64,000 bases of DNA, taken from Pseudomonas sp. SJZ079 (GTDB taxonomy: Bacteria > Pseudomonadota > Gammaproteobacteria > Pseudomonadales > Pseudomonadaceae). The notes under the pieces are model-generated. The model saw only the letters and a program-made list of their open reading frames with translations, searched no databases and was not told the DNA's origin. Below are positions 22,770 through 31,874 of the stretch, in pieces (within the stretch, counting starts at the first letter, position 1; every line of letters starts with the position of its first letter). The stretch is taken from positions 62,001-126,000 of the forward strand of contig NZ_VIUH01000010.1 in assembly GCF_007993865.1 (NCBI RefSeq), read 5' to 3'. The position numbers and the translations under genes were made by a program.

Positions 22770-25547
22770 ATGCAAAGCGCTCTGGATGTTGAACTTCAGT
22801 ACCAAAACAATAATTTTTCAGGGGTCAAGGCCATGGGTGACGTGCTGGATCCAGCTGCGGGTAGCCTGCTTCGCTCTAAACTCAGGCCGCCACTGGCGTC
22901 TGCTGACCACCTGGCTCGCCCACAGATCGAGGCCGTGTTGGCTGCCCATCCACAGGCCCGGCTTCTGCTGTTTTCGGCGCCGGCGGGTTTCGGCAAGACC
23001 AGTGCCCTGGTGGCACTGGCCCAGTCACGCCTTGAGGCGGGTTGTGCGGTTGCCTGGTTATCGATTGATCCCGACGACAGCGAGCCCTCGCGGTTCTTTC
23101 AGCACTTGATCGAAGCCCTGGATCGGGCCCTGCCAGGTCTCGGCCAAGAGGCCCTGGCCTATTTGCAGAACACCCTGCGCGTCCCGGTGGCGGCGCTGAT
23201 GGAAAACTTGCTGGTGGAGTTGGCCGCGCTGGAGCAGCCGTTACTCCTGGTGCTCGATGACCTGCACCTGGTGCAGGATGCCGAGGTGCTGGTGGCGCTC
23301 AATCGTCTGGTCAAATTCGCGCCCAATGGTTTCGTCCTGGCGATCGGTAGCCGCTCGCAGCCCGCTCTGAGTCTGGCGACCTTGCGGGCGAAGGGGATGC
23401 TGGTGGAAATCACCGAGCAAGATCTTCGCCTGAGTAAGACGCAAACCCACGATTACTTGACGCGCAGAGGTCTGCAGCTGGATGCAGCCGCATTCGCTGC
23501 CTTGTACCGGCACACCGAGGGCTGGATGGTCGGCGTTCACCTGGCGAGTCTCTGGTTGCGGCATCAGCCACAGGCCTGTCCGCAAATAGCCAGCATGGGC
23601 GGCGATCAGTCGGCGGTCGGCACCTATTTGCTCGGTTCGGTGTTCGAGCAACTAGCGCCGGACAGGCAGGAACAGCTGCTTGCCTTGGGCGTGGCGCAGC
23701 AGCTCAGTGGTGATCTGGCCCACACCTTGGCCGGCTGCAAGGACGGTCAGCGGCTGCTGGAGGAGCTGGAGGCCATGCAGTTGTTCCTGTTGCCGATGGA
23801 CCGTGAGCGGCAGTGGTACCGCTTTCACAACCTGTTTGCTGAATTTCTCCGCGCGCGCTTGAAACAGCGCGATCCAGAACGCTTCAAGCAACTGCATTTC
23901 AAGGCCAGTCTGTGGTTCGCCAACCATCACATGCAGAACCTGGCGATCGAGCATGCCTGCTTGGCCGAAGACCCGGAAATGCTGGCGGCACTGGTAGATG
24001 GCTGTGGCCTGGAACTGATCAATCGGGGGCAGTTGCACTTGATCTACAGGTGGCGTCAACAGCTGCCCGACGATGTCGTCGAGCGCTTCCCGATATTGCA
24101 GCTTGTCGATGTCTGGACGCGTGCCGCGGAGTTGGGGTTGACCGAGGCCAACCGCATCCTCGACGAGTTGCTGGTGCGTTGGGGGGATGCGCAAGCCGCT
24201 GGGCCGCACAGCGACAAGCTGCTGGCAACCTTGACGATCAAGGCGGTGATTGCCTTGCAGAAAGACGATCTGCAGACCTGTGTCAGCCTGGCTCAGCGGG
24301 TCGAGGGGCAGCTCGGGCGGCACGCGGCATTTCTCGAAGTGGCCATATTGATCGTCGGCGCCCTGGCTTGCGTGATGTTGAGCCAGCCTGAGCAGGCCAG
24401 GCGGCTGCTGGCTTTGGCTCAGCAACGCAATCATTTTCTCGAAGGCCGTTATCTGGATATGCAGTTGGCCAATATCGAGATTCTGCTGTGCCTGGAACAG
24501 GGAGGGATCAAGCAGGCCGAGCTGTTGTTCGGCCAGTTACGCACACGAATTATTCCCTGGTTCACGGAAAAATCACGGGCTTTGGCCCTGCCGACGATCA
24601 GCGAAGCGTTGATTGCCTATCAACAGGGTCGCACGCAGGGGCTGGAAGAACGTCTGCGCTGGGCGCTGGCGACTGTCGATGTGATTAATCCGATTGATCT
24701 GTATGCCCAGGGCATGCTGTGCATGGCTCATATTCAACGGATGCGAGGCGCGCCCAAAGAAGCCTTGGCCACCTTGCTGCTGCTGCAGGATCTGGCTGCG
24801 CGTGAGCAGTCATGGCGCTTCTATGTGCAGGCTGTGGCCGATGAGGTCGCGTTGATCCTGCAGGAGCCGTCAGCTGACCGGCTCAAGCGCGCCGAGCAGC
24901 GTGCTAACGCTGTGGACTGGCCCCGACTGGCCGGCCGCTACCAGTACATGCGCTGCAATCCGGTGCTCTGGGTGCACGGTTTGACCCGTATTCGCCTGCA
25001 CCAGGCGCGTGGTCATTACAGCGAAGCACTGCATGAGATTACTCAGTTGCGCGGCTTACTGCTCGACGACTGGCACGGCCTGCAACGCTTGCGTCTGGAT
25101 CTGCTTGCAGCGCTCAGCTATCAGCGTCTGGGCTACCAGGAGCGTGCGCAAAGTTTGCTGGTGCAGTGTTTGATTGGTGCCGAGCGCGAAGCTGTGCGCA
25201 GCCTGTTCGTCGAAGAGGGGCAGGCCATTCGCCTGCTTTTGCAGCAGCTTGTGGCAGCAGGACGGCAACCGGCGCTACAAGGCTTTATTCAAGCGCTGCT
25301 GGCCACTTGGCCGGGGCAGGGCGAGCGCCATGCGCTTGAACTCAGCGACGAAGGATTGACTGAGCGCGAGCGCGAAGTGATCGGCCTGGCGGCGCAGGGT
25401 ATGTCCAACGATCAGATCGGTCAGCAGTTGTTGTTGGCCATGGGCACCGTCAAATGGCATCTGCACAACATTTACGAGAAGCTCAGGGTGCGCAACAGAA
25501 CGCAAGCCATCCGTCGTGTTCGCGAGATGAGGCTGCTTGAATCATGA
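22770..25547 (+). CDS. MalT-like large LuxR-family regulator (LAL), copy 1
   Basis: A 925-residue STAND-class ATPase regulator. The N-terminal NTPase domain has Walker A SAPAGFGKTS near residue 70 and Walker B LLLVLDDLHLV near 160. The middle 600 residues are helical TPR-like repeats, and the C-terminus is a LuxR helix-turn-helix (LTEREREVIGLAAQGMSNDQI...VKWHLHNIYEKL). Such proteins bind an inducer on the repeat domain, oligomerise with ATP and activate transcription. The ATG at 22770 has a weak ribosome-binding site; an ATG at 22833 with AAGG before it is a good alternative. Its stop overlaps the start of a second LAL (ATGA). No target operon is adjacent. Confidence 0.92.
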   Translation: MQSALDVELQYQNNNFSGVKAMGDVLDPAAGSLLRSKLRPPLASADHLARPQIEAVLAAHPQARLLLFSAPAGFGKTSALVALAQSRLEAGCAVAWLSIDPDDSEPSRFFQHLIEALDRALPGLGQEALAYLQNTLRVPVAALMENLLVELAALEQPLLLVLDDLHLVQDAEVLVALNRLVKFAPNGFVLAIGSRSQPALSLATLRAKGMLVEITEQDLRLSKTQTHDYLTRRGLQLDAAAFAALYRHTEGWMVGVHLASLWLRHQPQACPQIASMGGDQSAVGTYLLGSVFEQLAPDRQEQLLALGVAQQLSGDLAHTLAGCKDGQRLLEELEAMQLFLLPMDRERQWYRFHNLFAEFLRARLKQRDPERFKQLHFKASLWFANHHMQNLAIEHACLAEDPEMLAALVDGCGLELINRGQLHLIYRWRQQLPDDVVERFPILQLVDVWTRAAELGLTEANRILDELLVRWGDAQAAGPHSDKLLATLTIKAVIALQKDDLQTCVSLAQRVEGQLGRHAAFLEVAILIVGALACVMLSQPEQARRLLALAQQRNHFLEGRYLDMQLANIEILLCLEQGGIKQAELLFGQLRTRIIPWFTEKSRALALPTISEALIAYQQGRTQGLEERLRWALATVDVINPIDLYAQGMLCMAHIQRMRGAPKEALATLLLLQDLAAREQSWRFYVQAVADEVALILQEPSADRLKRAEQRANAVDWPRLAGRYQYMRCNPVLWVHGLTRIRLHQARGHYSEALHEITQLRGLLLDDWHGLQRLRLDLLAALSYQRLGYQERAQSLLVQCLIGAEREAVRSLFVEEGQAIRLLLQQLVAAGRQPALQGFIQALLATWPGQGERHALELSDEGLTEREREVIGLAAQGMSNDQIGQQLLLAMGTVKWHLHNIYEKLRVRNRTQAIRRVREMRLLES

Positions 25548-28267
25548 GCGATCAACTCGCCTCCCGGCAAAACTGCCTGCCACTGCTGCGTACCAAGTTA
25601 TTCCCGACGGATTCGGGCGTCGCGCCGTTACTCGCGCGCGATGCCTTGGTCGAGCGTCTATTGAGTGCCTGCGGCCAGCGCTTGATCATCCTCAGTGCGC
25701 CTGCCGGGTTTGGCAAAAGCACGCTGCTCGGCCGGTTTCGCCTGCGCTTGCTGGAGGCCGGCAAGCAAGTGGCCTGGCTCTCATGTGATGAGTCGGACAG
25801 CGAGCCACTGCGTCTGCTGCAGTACCTGATCGCGGCCATCGATGCACAACTACCTGGCTTCGGCACGAGCACGACACGTCTGCTTCAGGGCGATGTGAAG
25901 CTACCTGGTGAGGTGCTGATCGATGCGTTCGTCGCTGACCTCAAACAGCTGAAGGGCGAGTTGTACCTGATGCTGGATGACTTCCATCTGATTCGACATG
26001 CGGCACTGGGGCCGTTGGTGGATTATCTGGTCGAGCAGATCCCTGCGAATATTCGCCTGGTCAGCAGTACCCGTCACCAGCCGCGCTTCGTCGACGGGCG
26101 CTTCGGGTCGCGCCCGGTGGTCTTCTGGGTCAAAGCCGAGGATTTGCGTCTGACGCGCGCAGAGACCGCAGAGTATTTTAGCGAGATCAAGCAGTTGCAA
26201 CTATGTGGCGTTGAAGTCGAGCTGCTGCATGCGCGAACCGAGGGCTGGATTACGGCGTTGCATCTGACGGCCCTGGCCCTGGTTCGCCACCCGGACCGCG
26301 AGGTGTTTCTCGCTGGGTTGTCTGGAACGGAGCGCAATATCGCCGATTATCTGGCCGAGGATGTGCTGGGTCGGCTGCCCGTGACGATGCAGCAGTTCCT
26401 CGAGCAGACCTCGGTGCTCGATGAGCTCAATGGCGAGCTGTGCAACGCCCTGACCGGTCGTAGCGATAGCCGCGAGATGTTGCAGTGCTTGCAACACGAA
26501 CAGCTGTTTATCACTGCGCTGGACACCCAGGGTGAGTGGTTTCGTTATCACCATTTGTTCGCCGAGTTTCTTCAGGGGCGCTTGGCCAGGCGGGGTGATT
26601 CGACGCATTTGTTGCACGCGGCGGCGTGCTGGTGCGAGAGCCGGGACCTCGCCGACAAGTCGATCAAGTATGCGCTGCGTGCCCGCGATTTCGGGTTTGC
26701 TGCACAACTGCTGGAGCGCCAGAGCGCGTGGTTGATTGCGGCTAATCGCGTGTACGGCATTCTCTCAATTGTTAAAGAGGTGCCGAGCGAGGTGATCCGC
26801 GAGCACCCGGTGTTGCAGATTTTCTATGCGTGGCAATTAGCCTTCGAGCAGAAGTATGCGGACGCCGAGGCCCTGATCGAGGATGTCAGCACGCGCTTGC
26901 TTCACGAGCGTGGCCAGGCGCTGCAATTGCAATTCGCGGAGCTATTGGTCGCGGCGCAAGTGCTCAAGGCGTTGGTCCTGCTCTATCAGGATAAGTTGCC
27001 GAGCTGTCTCGACGTAGCCCGGCACTGGCTCAGCCTGGTGCCGGAAAATCAGCCGGTGTTGCGGGCCGTTCTGTCCTGCGTGCAGGCTGCTGCGCATGCC
27101 TTGCTCGGTGATTTTGGCGACGCGTCCGCATCGCTTGCCAGGGTGCGCGACACATTACGCGCGACCGAAAGCGAATACTTGCAGGTCGTTGTCGCCTTGA
27201 TCGAAGCGTTGATTTGCAAGGGTCGGGGCGAGCTGGAGCGCGGCCGCGTACTGGCCGAAAACGCCCGGACCCGAGTCGATCAAGTGTTCGGCCCGCGCAG
27301 CCGTGTCGCTGGGCCGCTGGCACTGGCATATGCCGATTTGCTCTACGAGCAGGATAGTCACGCCGTGATTCTCGCTGAGTTGCCGCTGGCCACAACCTGG
27401 CGCGATGTTGCCACACCGATCGAGTTGATCAGCCGTGGCAAGTTGGTGATGGCGCGGGGGCGGTTCTTCGCTGGCGAGGCAGAGCAAGCGCTGGGTCAGC
27501 TCGATGAGTGGCTGCAGGGCTTGTACGGCTCAGGCTATGAGCGAGTCTATGCGCTGGGCCTGAGCTGCAAGGTGCACTTTCTCTTGTGGCTGCGTCGGCC
27601 CAATGACGCCGAGCGTATGTGCTTACAGCTGCAGCGCCATCTGGCCATGCTGCCGGACGGACGTTACGGCGATGCGAGTACAGCGCTGGTGCTTGCCGAA
27701 GCCCGCTTGGCTTTGTCCGAGCGGCGGGCCGATAAGGCGCAAGCGGCGCTGGAGAGCTGTCTGGCCAAGCTGACGGCCGATCATCAGCGGGATAGTCGTT
27801 TACGCTTGTCTTTATTGTTGTGCGTGGCCTACTGGCGCCGAGGTAACGGTAAAAAAGCCTTTGCGTTGTTTCAACCGACCCTGGAAAGCGCCTGGAGCAG
27901 CGGTTATCGCCGCGTATTTCTGGATGATGCGTTGTGGCTGTTGCCACTGTGGAATGCCTGGGCTGCAGCGGAGCCGGAGCGCGCCAGTGCGTGGCAGGGC
28001 GTAGCGGAGCAGTTGCGCGAGCAGTGCCGCCGCCTGGCTATAGATCCACAAACCTTCGATGGCAGTCAGGATGTAAGTCAGCGGGAGAGAGAAATTTTGC
28101 GTTTCGTTGCGGCTGGGTTGTCCAACCGTGAGATTGCCCGGACGCTGCACCTCTCGGAGGCCACTATCAAATGGTACTTGCACAACCTGTTCGCCAAGTT
28201 TGCGGTGCGCAGCCGCACTCAGGCGGTGCTTAAGGGGAAAAGCTTAGGGCTGTTGAGTGAGGCCTGA
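25544..28267 (+). CDS. MalT-like large LuxR-family regulator (LAL), copy 2
   Basis: A 907-residue paralogue of the preceding gene, joined by an ATGA overlap and thus translationally coupled. It has Walker A SAPAGFGKST near residue 50, Walker B LYLMLDDFHLI, a long helical repeat region, and a C-terminal LuxR helix-turn-helix (VSQREREILRFVAAGLSNREI...IKWYLHNLFAKF). The two proteins are clearly diverged rather than recent duplicates. They may form a hetero-complex or regulate different promoters. The inducer is unknown. Confidence 0.92.
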   Translation: MSDQLASRQNCLPLLRTKLFPTDSGVAPLLARDALVERLLSACGQRLIILSAPAGFGKSTLLGRFRLRLLEAGKQVAWLSCDESDSEPLRLLQYLIAAIDAQLPGFGTSTTRLLQGDVKLPGEVLIDAFVADLKQLKGELYLMLDDFHLIRHAALGPLVDYLVEQIPANIRLVSSTRHQPRFVDGRFGSRPVVFWVKAEDLRLTRAETAEYFSEIKQLQLCGVEVELLHARTEGWITALHLTALALVRHPDREVFLAGLSGTERNIADYLAEDVLGRLPVTMQQFLEQTSVLDELNGELCNALTGRSDSREMLQCLQHEQLFITALDTQGEWFRYHHLFAEFLQGRLARRGDSTHLLHAAACWCESRDLADKSIKYALRARDFGFAAQLLERQSAWLIAANRVYGILSIVKEVPSEVIREHPVLQIFYAWQLAFEQKYADAEALIEDVSTRLLHERGQALQLQFAELLVAAQVLKALVLLYQDKLPSCLDVARHWLSLVPENQPVLRAVLSCVQAAAHALLGDFGDASASLARVRDTLRATESEYLQVVVALIEALICKGRGELERGRVLAENARTRVDQVFGPRSRVAGPLALAYADLLYEQDSHAVILAELPLATTWRDVATPIELISRGKLVMARGRFFAGEAEQALGQLDEWLQGLYGSGYERVYALGLSCKVHFLLWLRRPNDAERMCLQLQRHLAMLPDGRYGDASTALVLAEARLALSERRADKAQAALESCLAKLTADHQRDSRLRLSLLLCVAYWRRGNGKKAFALFQPTLESAWSSGYRRVFLDDALWLLPLWNAWAAAEPERASAWQGVAEQLREQCRRLAIDPQTFDGSQDVSQREREILRFVAAGLSNREIARTLHLSEATIKWYLHNLFAKFAVRSRTQAVLKGKSLGLLSEA

Positions 28268-28354
28268 GCTCATGGCGCTTAACTTGAGAGGGGGCTGTTC
28301 CAGTCCTTGGATGTGCAAGCTCGAGCCGTCCAAGCGCCACGCTAGGTTCCTGGG

Positions 28355-28445
28355 CTAGGATTTTCGCGCATTGCAGGTTGACGGCAGGTATCCCAGATTC
28401 GAGTGCGGTCGAACGTTGTTGTAGGTGCCAGCAACGTCAATCGCT
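28355..28445 (-). pseudogene. Remnant of an IS3-family transposase (ORFB C-terminus)
   Basis: Read on the minus strand, the last 30 codons of an IS3-type integrase can be recognised: TYNNVRPHSNLGYLPS followed by a short tail and a TAG at 28357-28355. The YNxVRPHSxLGY motif is the hallmark end of IS3-family ORFB. Nothing upstream in this frame belongs to a transposase, so only a scrap is left. It sits in the 288-bp gap between the second LAL gene and the c-di-GMP protein gene. Confidence 0.75.
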
Positions 28446-28555
28446 GACGTCGCCGGAGTCGATCCCTTACTCTTGAAATTCGTCCATCCACCGATGGTCT
28501 TCGCGTCTATAGTTCAGAGGCGACAGCTGAGATCCGAGGCGTTAGGGGGAAGGGG

Positions 28556-31500
28556 ATGAAGACGCTACAGCGCGCACCGATAATGGATGCTTTGCATCAG
28601 GCGGTCAGCGCACATTTGACTCCGTGCCTGGAGCATCTGCTCGATGTCACCGTTCTGGCATTGCAAACGCATAAGCAGGAGACTCACAGCAGCATAAAGC
28701 TACAGCCTGGCGATGGTTTTGCGCGTCTGTGCAATGCTTCGCGCGAAAAGATCATCGCCGAAACGCTTGCGGCTATCCGTAAGCACTTGCCAGTGGGTGT
28801 CGTCGAGCAGGTGGCAGGCCCAACTAATGCGTCTGAGTGGAATCTGGTGGACGATGCCGAGATCGAGGAGATGCTGGCGGCGCGTAGGCTGGTGCGAAAG
28901 TTACGCGAGGTCTGCGGCGCGCTCGAATGGCGGACTTGCGCTCAATTGAACAGCGCCACTGGTGCTCACGCTAAGGGTGGGGAAAGTCCGCTCTCGTTGG
29001 ATTTTCTAGTACGCACGTTGCAGGTAAAGCTGCAGCTACGTCAGCAAGCGGCCATCGTGCGTGAAGTGTTCTATTCGGCGGCGGTCGAGGCCCTTGAGCG
29101 CGCCCTGCAGGAATATTTCAAGCAACTGGAGCGGATCTTTGTCCAATTCCAGATTGAGCCGCGGAGTACCCCGATCACACGGTTATCAGGAGAGAGAAAC
29201 AGGGATAAAGCCAACATAGCATCGCCCGCGCCGTACCAGGCGATTAGGCATTTGTCGGCAGCCAAGGCGAACGCCAGTAATGAAGTTATGGTGTCGGTAG
29301 CAGCGGACACCGCATCGCTGCACCAAGCCTTGGCCAGCTTGCTGGCATCCAGTTCGTTGGCCCATGGATGGACGGCGGACACCTTTCTGCGGGGGTTGGG
29401 CTCTGCCGGCGTCACCTTGTCGGGCCGGCAGCGGGATGACGTGGCGTTGGTCGCCGAACTCTTCCAGTCTGTCGATCAAGAAGCTGTCATCGCCGAGGGT
29501 CTCAAGCCAGCATTGCGTCGCCTGATGTTTCCCATTGCCCAAGCCGCTGCACTCAATCCGCAGGCATTTGCCGACCCCGAGCACCCGGTGCGCGCCACGC
29601 TGGACAAGTTGATGCGGCTCTGCGACTTGTCTGAACCGCCCAACCGTGCTCTGGAAAACCGCGTACAACAATTGATCGATGGAATCGTCAACGATTATCG
29701 CGGTGATCACAGCGTGTTTACCCGCTACGACCAAGAGCTGGAGGAGTTGCTCGCGGTGCAACAACGCGCGTATCGAAACAATGCCGAACGTGTTCTGCAA
29801 TTTCACCGCGCTCGAGATAAGTTGGAGCAAGCGCGGGGACGGGTCGGTTGCGAGCTTTCGGCGTTGTTCGGGACCCATGTGCCGAAAGTACTACTCGACT
29901 GGCTGGATGTGGGATGGCGTGAACTGCTGGTTCTCGAACTGATCAGGCAGGGGGAGTGGGGGCGTGAGTGGTTAGAAGGGTTAGGTCTACTGCGTCAGCT
30001 CAACGCTTGGTTGCAGGCCCAAACCAGGTCGGGCAGTAATGGCGGTCTTGTCGACCGCGTCGAGCGAGCCTACGAAGTGGGCCCGGTATTGGAGCTGTTG
30101 CGCACGCGTATAGAGAGCCTGCTCCCCGGGCAGTATCGGCACACGCCGGTATTGCAGCAATTGCAGCAGCAACTTCTCGGCGATCAGTTGGTTGAGATGA
30201 CCGAGTTACCTGACCTTGTAGCCGATATCCCGCCACTCGATCCCGATCCAGCTCAGCAACGTTGGCGCCAGCGGGTCGAGCAATTGCAAGCGGGCGACTG
30301 GCTGATGACCGACAAAGGTCAGCATCTTCAGTTGATTTGGGCGAGCCCAGCTACCGATCATTATGTCTTGGCTGATCGCCAGGGGCGTGAAGCCGGCAGC
30401 TTCAAAGGAGAAGAGCTGGTGAGTCAGCTTGCCAGGGGGTGGATTGGTGTGCCAGCCCCAGGTGAGAGCGGTGTGGTGCAGGACAAGCTGGAAGGCATAG
30501 TCGGCAAGCTTTACCGTGATATTGCTCATGTGCGCAGCCATGACGAGCTGACTGGCTTGCTCAACCGGCGCAGTTTTGAAACGACGGTGGCGCAGAGCCT
30601 GGCATCCAGTGAGTGTTTTGCCTTTATCTATGGGCATATCGACCAGTTCAGTTTATTGAACTCCAGCAGTGGCCCCTTGGCCGGTGATGCCTATCTCAAG
30701 CACGTCGCCACGGAGCTGGGGAGTCGATTGCCGCGCACCGCGACATTGGCCCGGATTGGCGGGGCGGATTTCGCAGTGGCGCTACCCAGCACAGATGAGT
30801 TGCAGGCCTATGCGCAGGCTGAGCGTTTGCGTGCGGCCGTCGACGCGAATGCCTTCGAGTGGCAGGGGCATTCGCACAACATCACCATGAGTTTTGGCAT
30901 TGTGCTCAAGCGTGAGCAGCACGATGTCGTCAATGTTTTTTGCGATCTACAAACGGCCTGCAACAGCGCAAAGGAGTCAGGCCGAAACCGCATCCATGTC
31001 TACCAGGATGCCATCGATGGTGCGCGCACCGGGCTGATGGCCATCGCCGGGCGTGTGGATGGCATAGTGGAACGTGGTGAGCTCAGTTTGCGCGTCCAGC
31101 AAATCGCGCCGGCCCAGTTACAGCATGATCAGCTGCCTCATTATGAAGTGCTGCTGGTGATGCAGAACGAACTCAATTTGTTGGACTTTATCACTGCCGC
31201 AGAACGTTATAACCGCATGGTTAAAGTCGATCGCTGGGTGCTCAAGCGGGTGTTCACAGAGCTGGAACGTTATCCAGACTTTTGGGCGCGTTGCAGCGGC
31301 GTGTCGATCAATCTCTCAGGCAGTAGTCTTAACGACGACAAGTTGCTGGACTTTATTGAGGCCTTGTTCGAGCAGCACGTGGTTCCCCCGGAGAAAATAT
31401 GCTTTGAGCTCACCGAAACTGCGGCGGTTGCCAATCTGACTAAAACCGCCGATATGGTGCGCTACCTGCAGAGGCTGGGCTGCACTTTCTCGATCGATGA

Positions 31501-31783
31501 TTTCGGCACGGGATTCTCGTCCTACGAATACCTCAAACAGTTGCCGGTGGACTACGTGAAAATAGACGGGAGTTTCGTCAAGGAGATCGAACGCTCGCCC
31601 AGCGATCTGGCCATGGTCAAATCGATCAACGAGATCGCCCATGTCCTGGGTCGAAAAACTATCGCCGAGTACGTGGAAACCCCGAGTATCCGGGCGCGTC
31701 TAGCCGAGCTGGGTGTCGACTACGTGCAGGGCTATGGCGTGGAGCATCCGCGCTCTTTGAGTGGATGTCTGGCTGCGAGTTAG
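28556..31783 (+). CDS. DUF1631-GGDEF-EAL c-di-GMP signalling protein
   Basis: A 1075-residue protein without obvious membrane segments. Residues 30-650 are a DUF1631 domain, a helical region found fused to c-di-GMP domains in Pseudomonas. The GGDEF domain follows (HDELTGLLNRRSFE), but its active-site motif is GGADF at 735-739, so cyclase activity is probably lost. The EAL domain begins at E864-V-L and keeps the metal ligands: FELTETA, the DDFGTG at 981-986, KIDGSFV and a GYGVE end. Phosphodiesterase activity is therefore plausible, perhaps with the degenerate GGDEF domain as a GTP sensor. GGGGAAGGGG before the ATG supports the start. Confidence 0.92.
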   Translation: MKTLQRAPIMDALHQAVSAHLTPCLEHLLDVTVLALQTHKQETHSSIKLQPGDGFARLCNASREKIIAETLAAIRKHLPVGVVEQVAGPTNASEWNLVDDAEIEEMLAARRLVRKLREVCGALEWRTCAQLNSATGAHAKGGESPLSLDFLVRTLQVKLQLRQQAAIVREVFYSAAVEALERALQEYFKQLERIFVQFQIEPRSTPITRLSGERNRDKANIASPAPYQAIRHLSAAKANASNEVMVSVAADTASLHQALASLLASSSLAHGWTADTFLRGLGSAGVTLSGRQRDDVALVAELFQSVDQEAVIAEGLKPALRRLMFPIAQAAALNPQAFADPEHPVRATLDKLMRLCDLSEPPNRALENRVQQLIDGIVNDYRGDHSVFTRYDQELEELLAVQQRAYRNNAERVLQFHRARDKLEQARGRVGCELSALFGTHVPKVLLDWLDVGWRELLVLELIRQGEWGREWLEGLGLLRQLNAWLQAQTRSGSNGGLVDRVERAYEVGPVLELLRTRIESLLPGQYRHTPVLQQLQQQLLGDQLVEMTELPDLVADIPPLDPDPAQQRWRQRVEQLQAGDWLMTDKGQHLQLIWASPATDHYVLADRQGREAGSFKGEELVSQLARGWIGVPAPGESGVVQDKLEGIVGKLYRDIAHVRSHDELTGLLNRRSFETTVAQSLASSECFAFIYGHIDQFSLLNSSSGPLAGDAYLKHVATELGSRLPRTATLARIGGADFAVALPSTDELQAYAQAERLRAAVDANAFEWQGHSHNITMSFGIVLKREQHDVVNVFCDLQTACNSAKESGRNRIHVYQDAIDGARTGLMAIAGRVDGIVERGELSLRVQQIAPAQLQHDQLPHYEVLLVMQNELNLLDFITAAERYNRMVKVDRWVLKRVFTELERYPDFWARCSGVSINLSGSSLNDDKLLDFIEALFEQHVVPPEKICFELTETAAVANLTKTADMVRYLQRLGCTFSIDDFGTGFSSYEYLKQLPVDYVKIDGSFVKEIERSPSDLAMVKSINEIAHVLGRKTIAEYVETPSIRARLAELGVDYVQGYGVEHPRSLSGCLAAS

Positions 31784-31826
31784 CCGGCGGGACGATGGAG
31801 TTTCATGTGTGGAGCGTTATGAGTGG

Positions 31827-31862
31827 CACTGCTAGGCCCGACTTAAGTCGGGCCTAGCAGTG
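31827..31862. terminator. Perfect 36-bp palindrome between convergent genes
   Basis: Two 18-base arms (CACTGCTAGGCCCGACTT and its exact complement) meet without a spacer. The palindrome lies between the end of the c-di-GMP gene and the end of the ATP-grasp gene. It probably acts as a hairpin terminator for both, though there is no T-run; it could also be a protein-binding site or a cruciform. Confidence 0.6.
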
Positions 31863-31874
31863 GTCAACTGTTCA

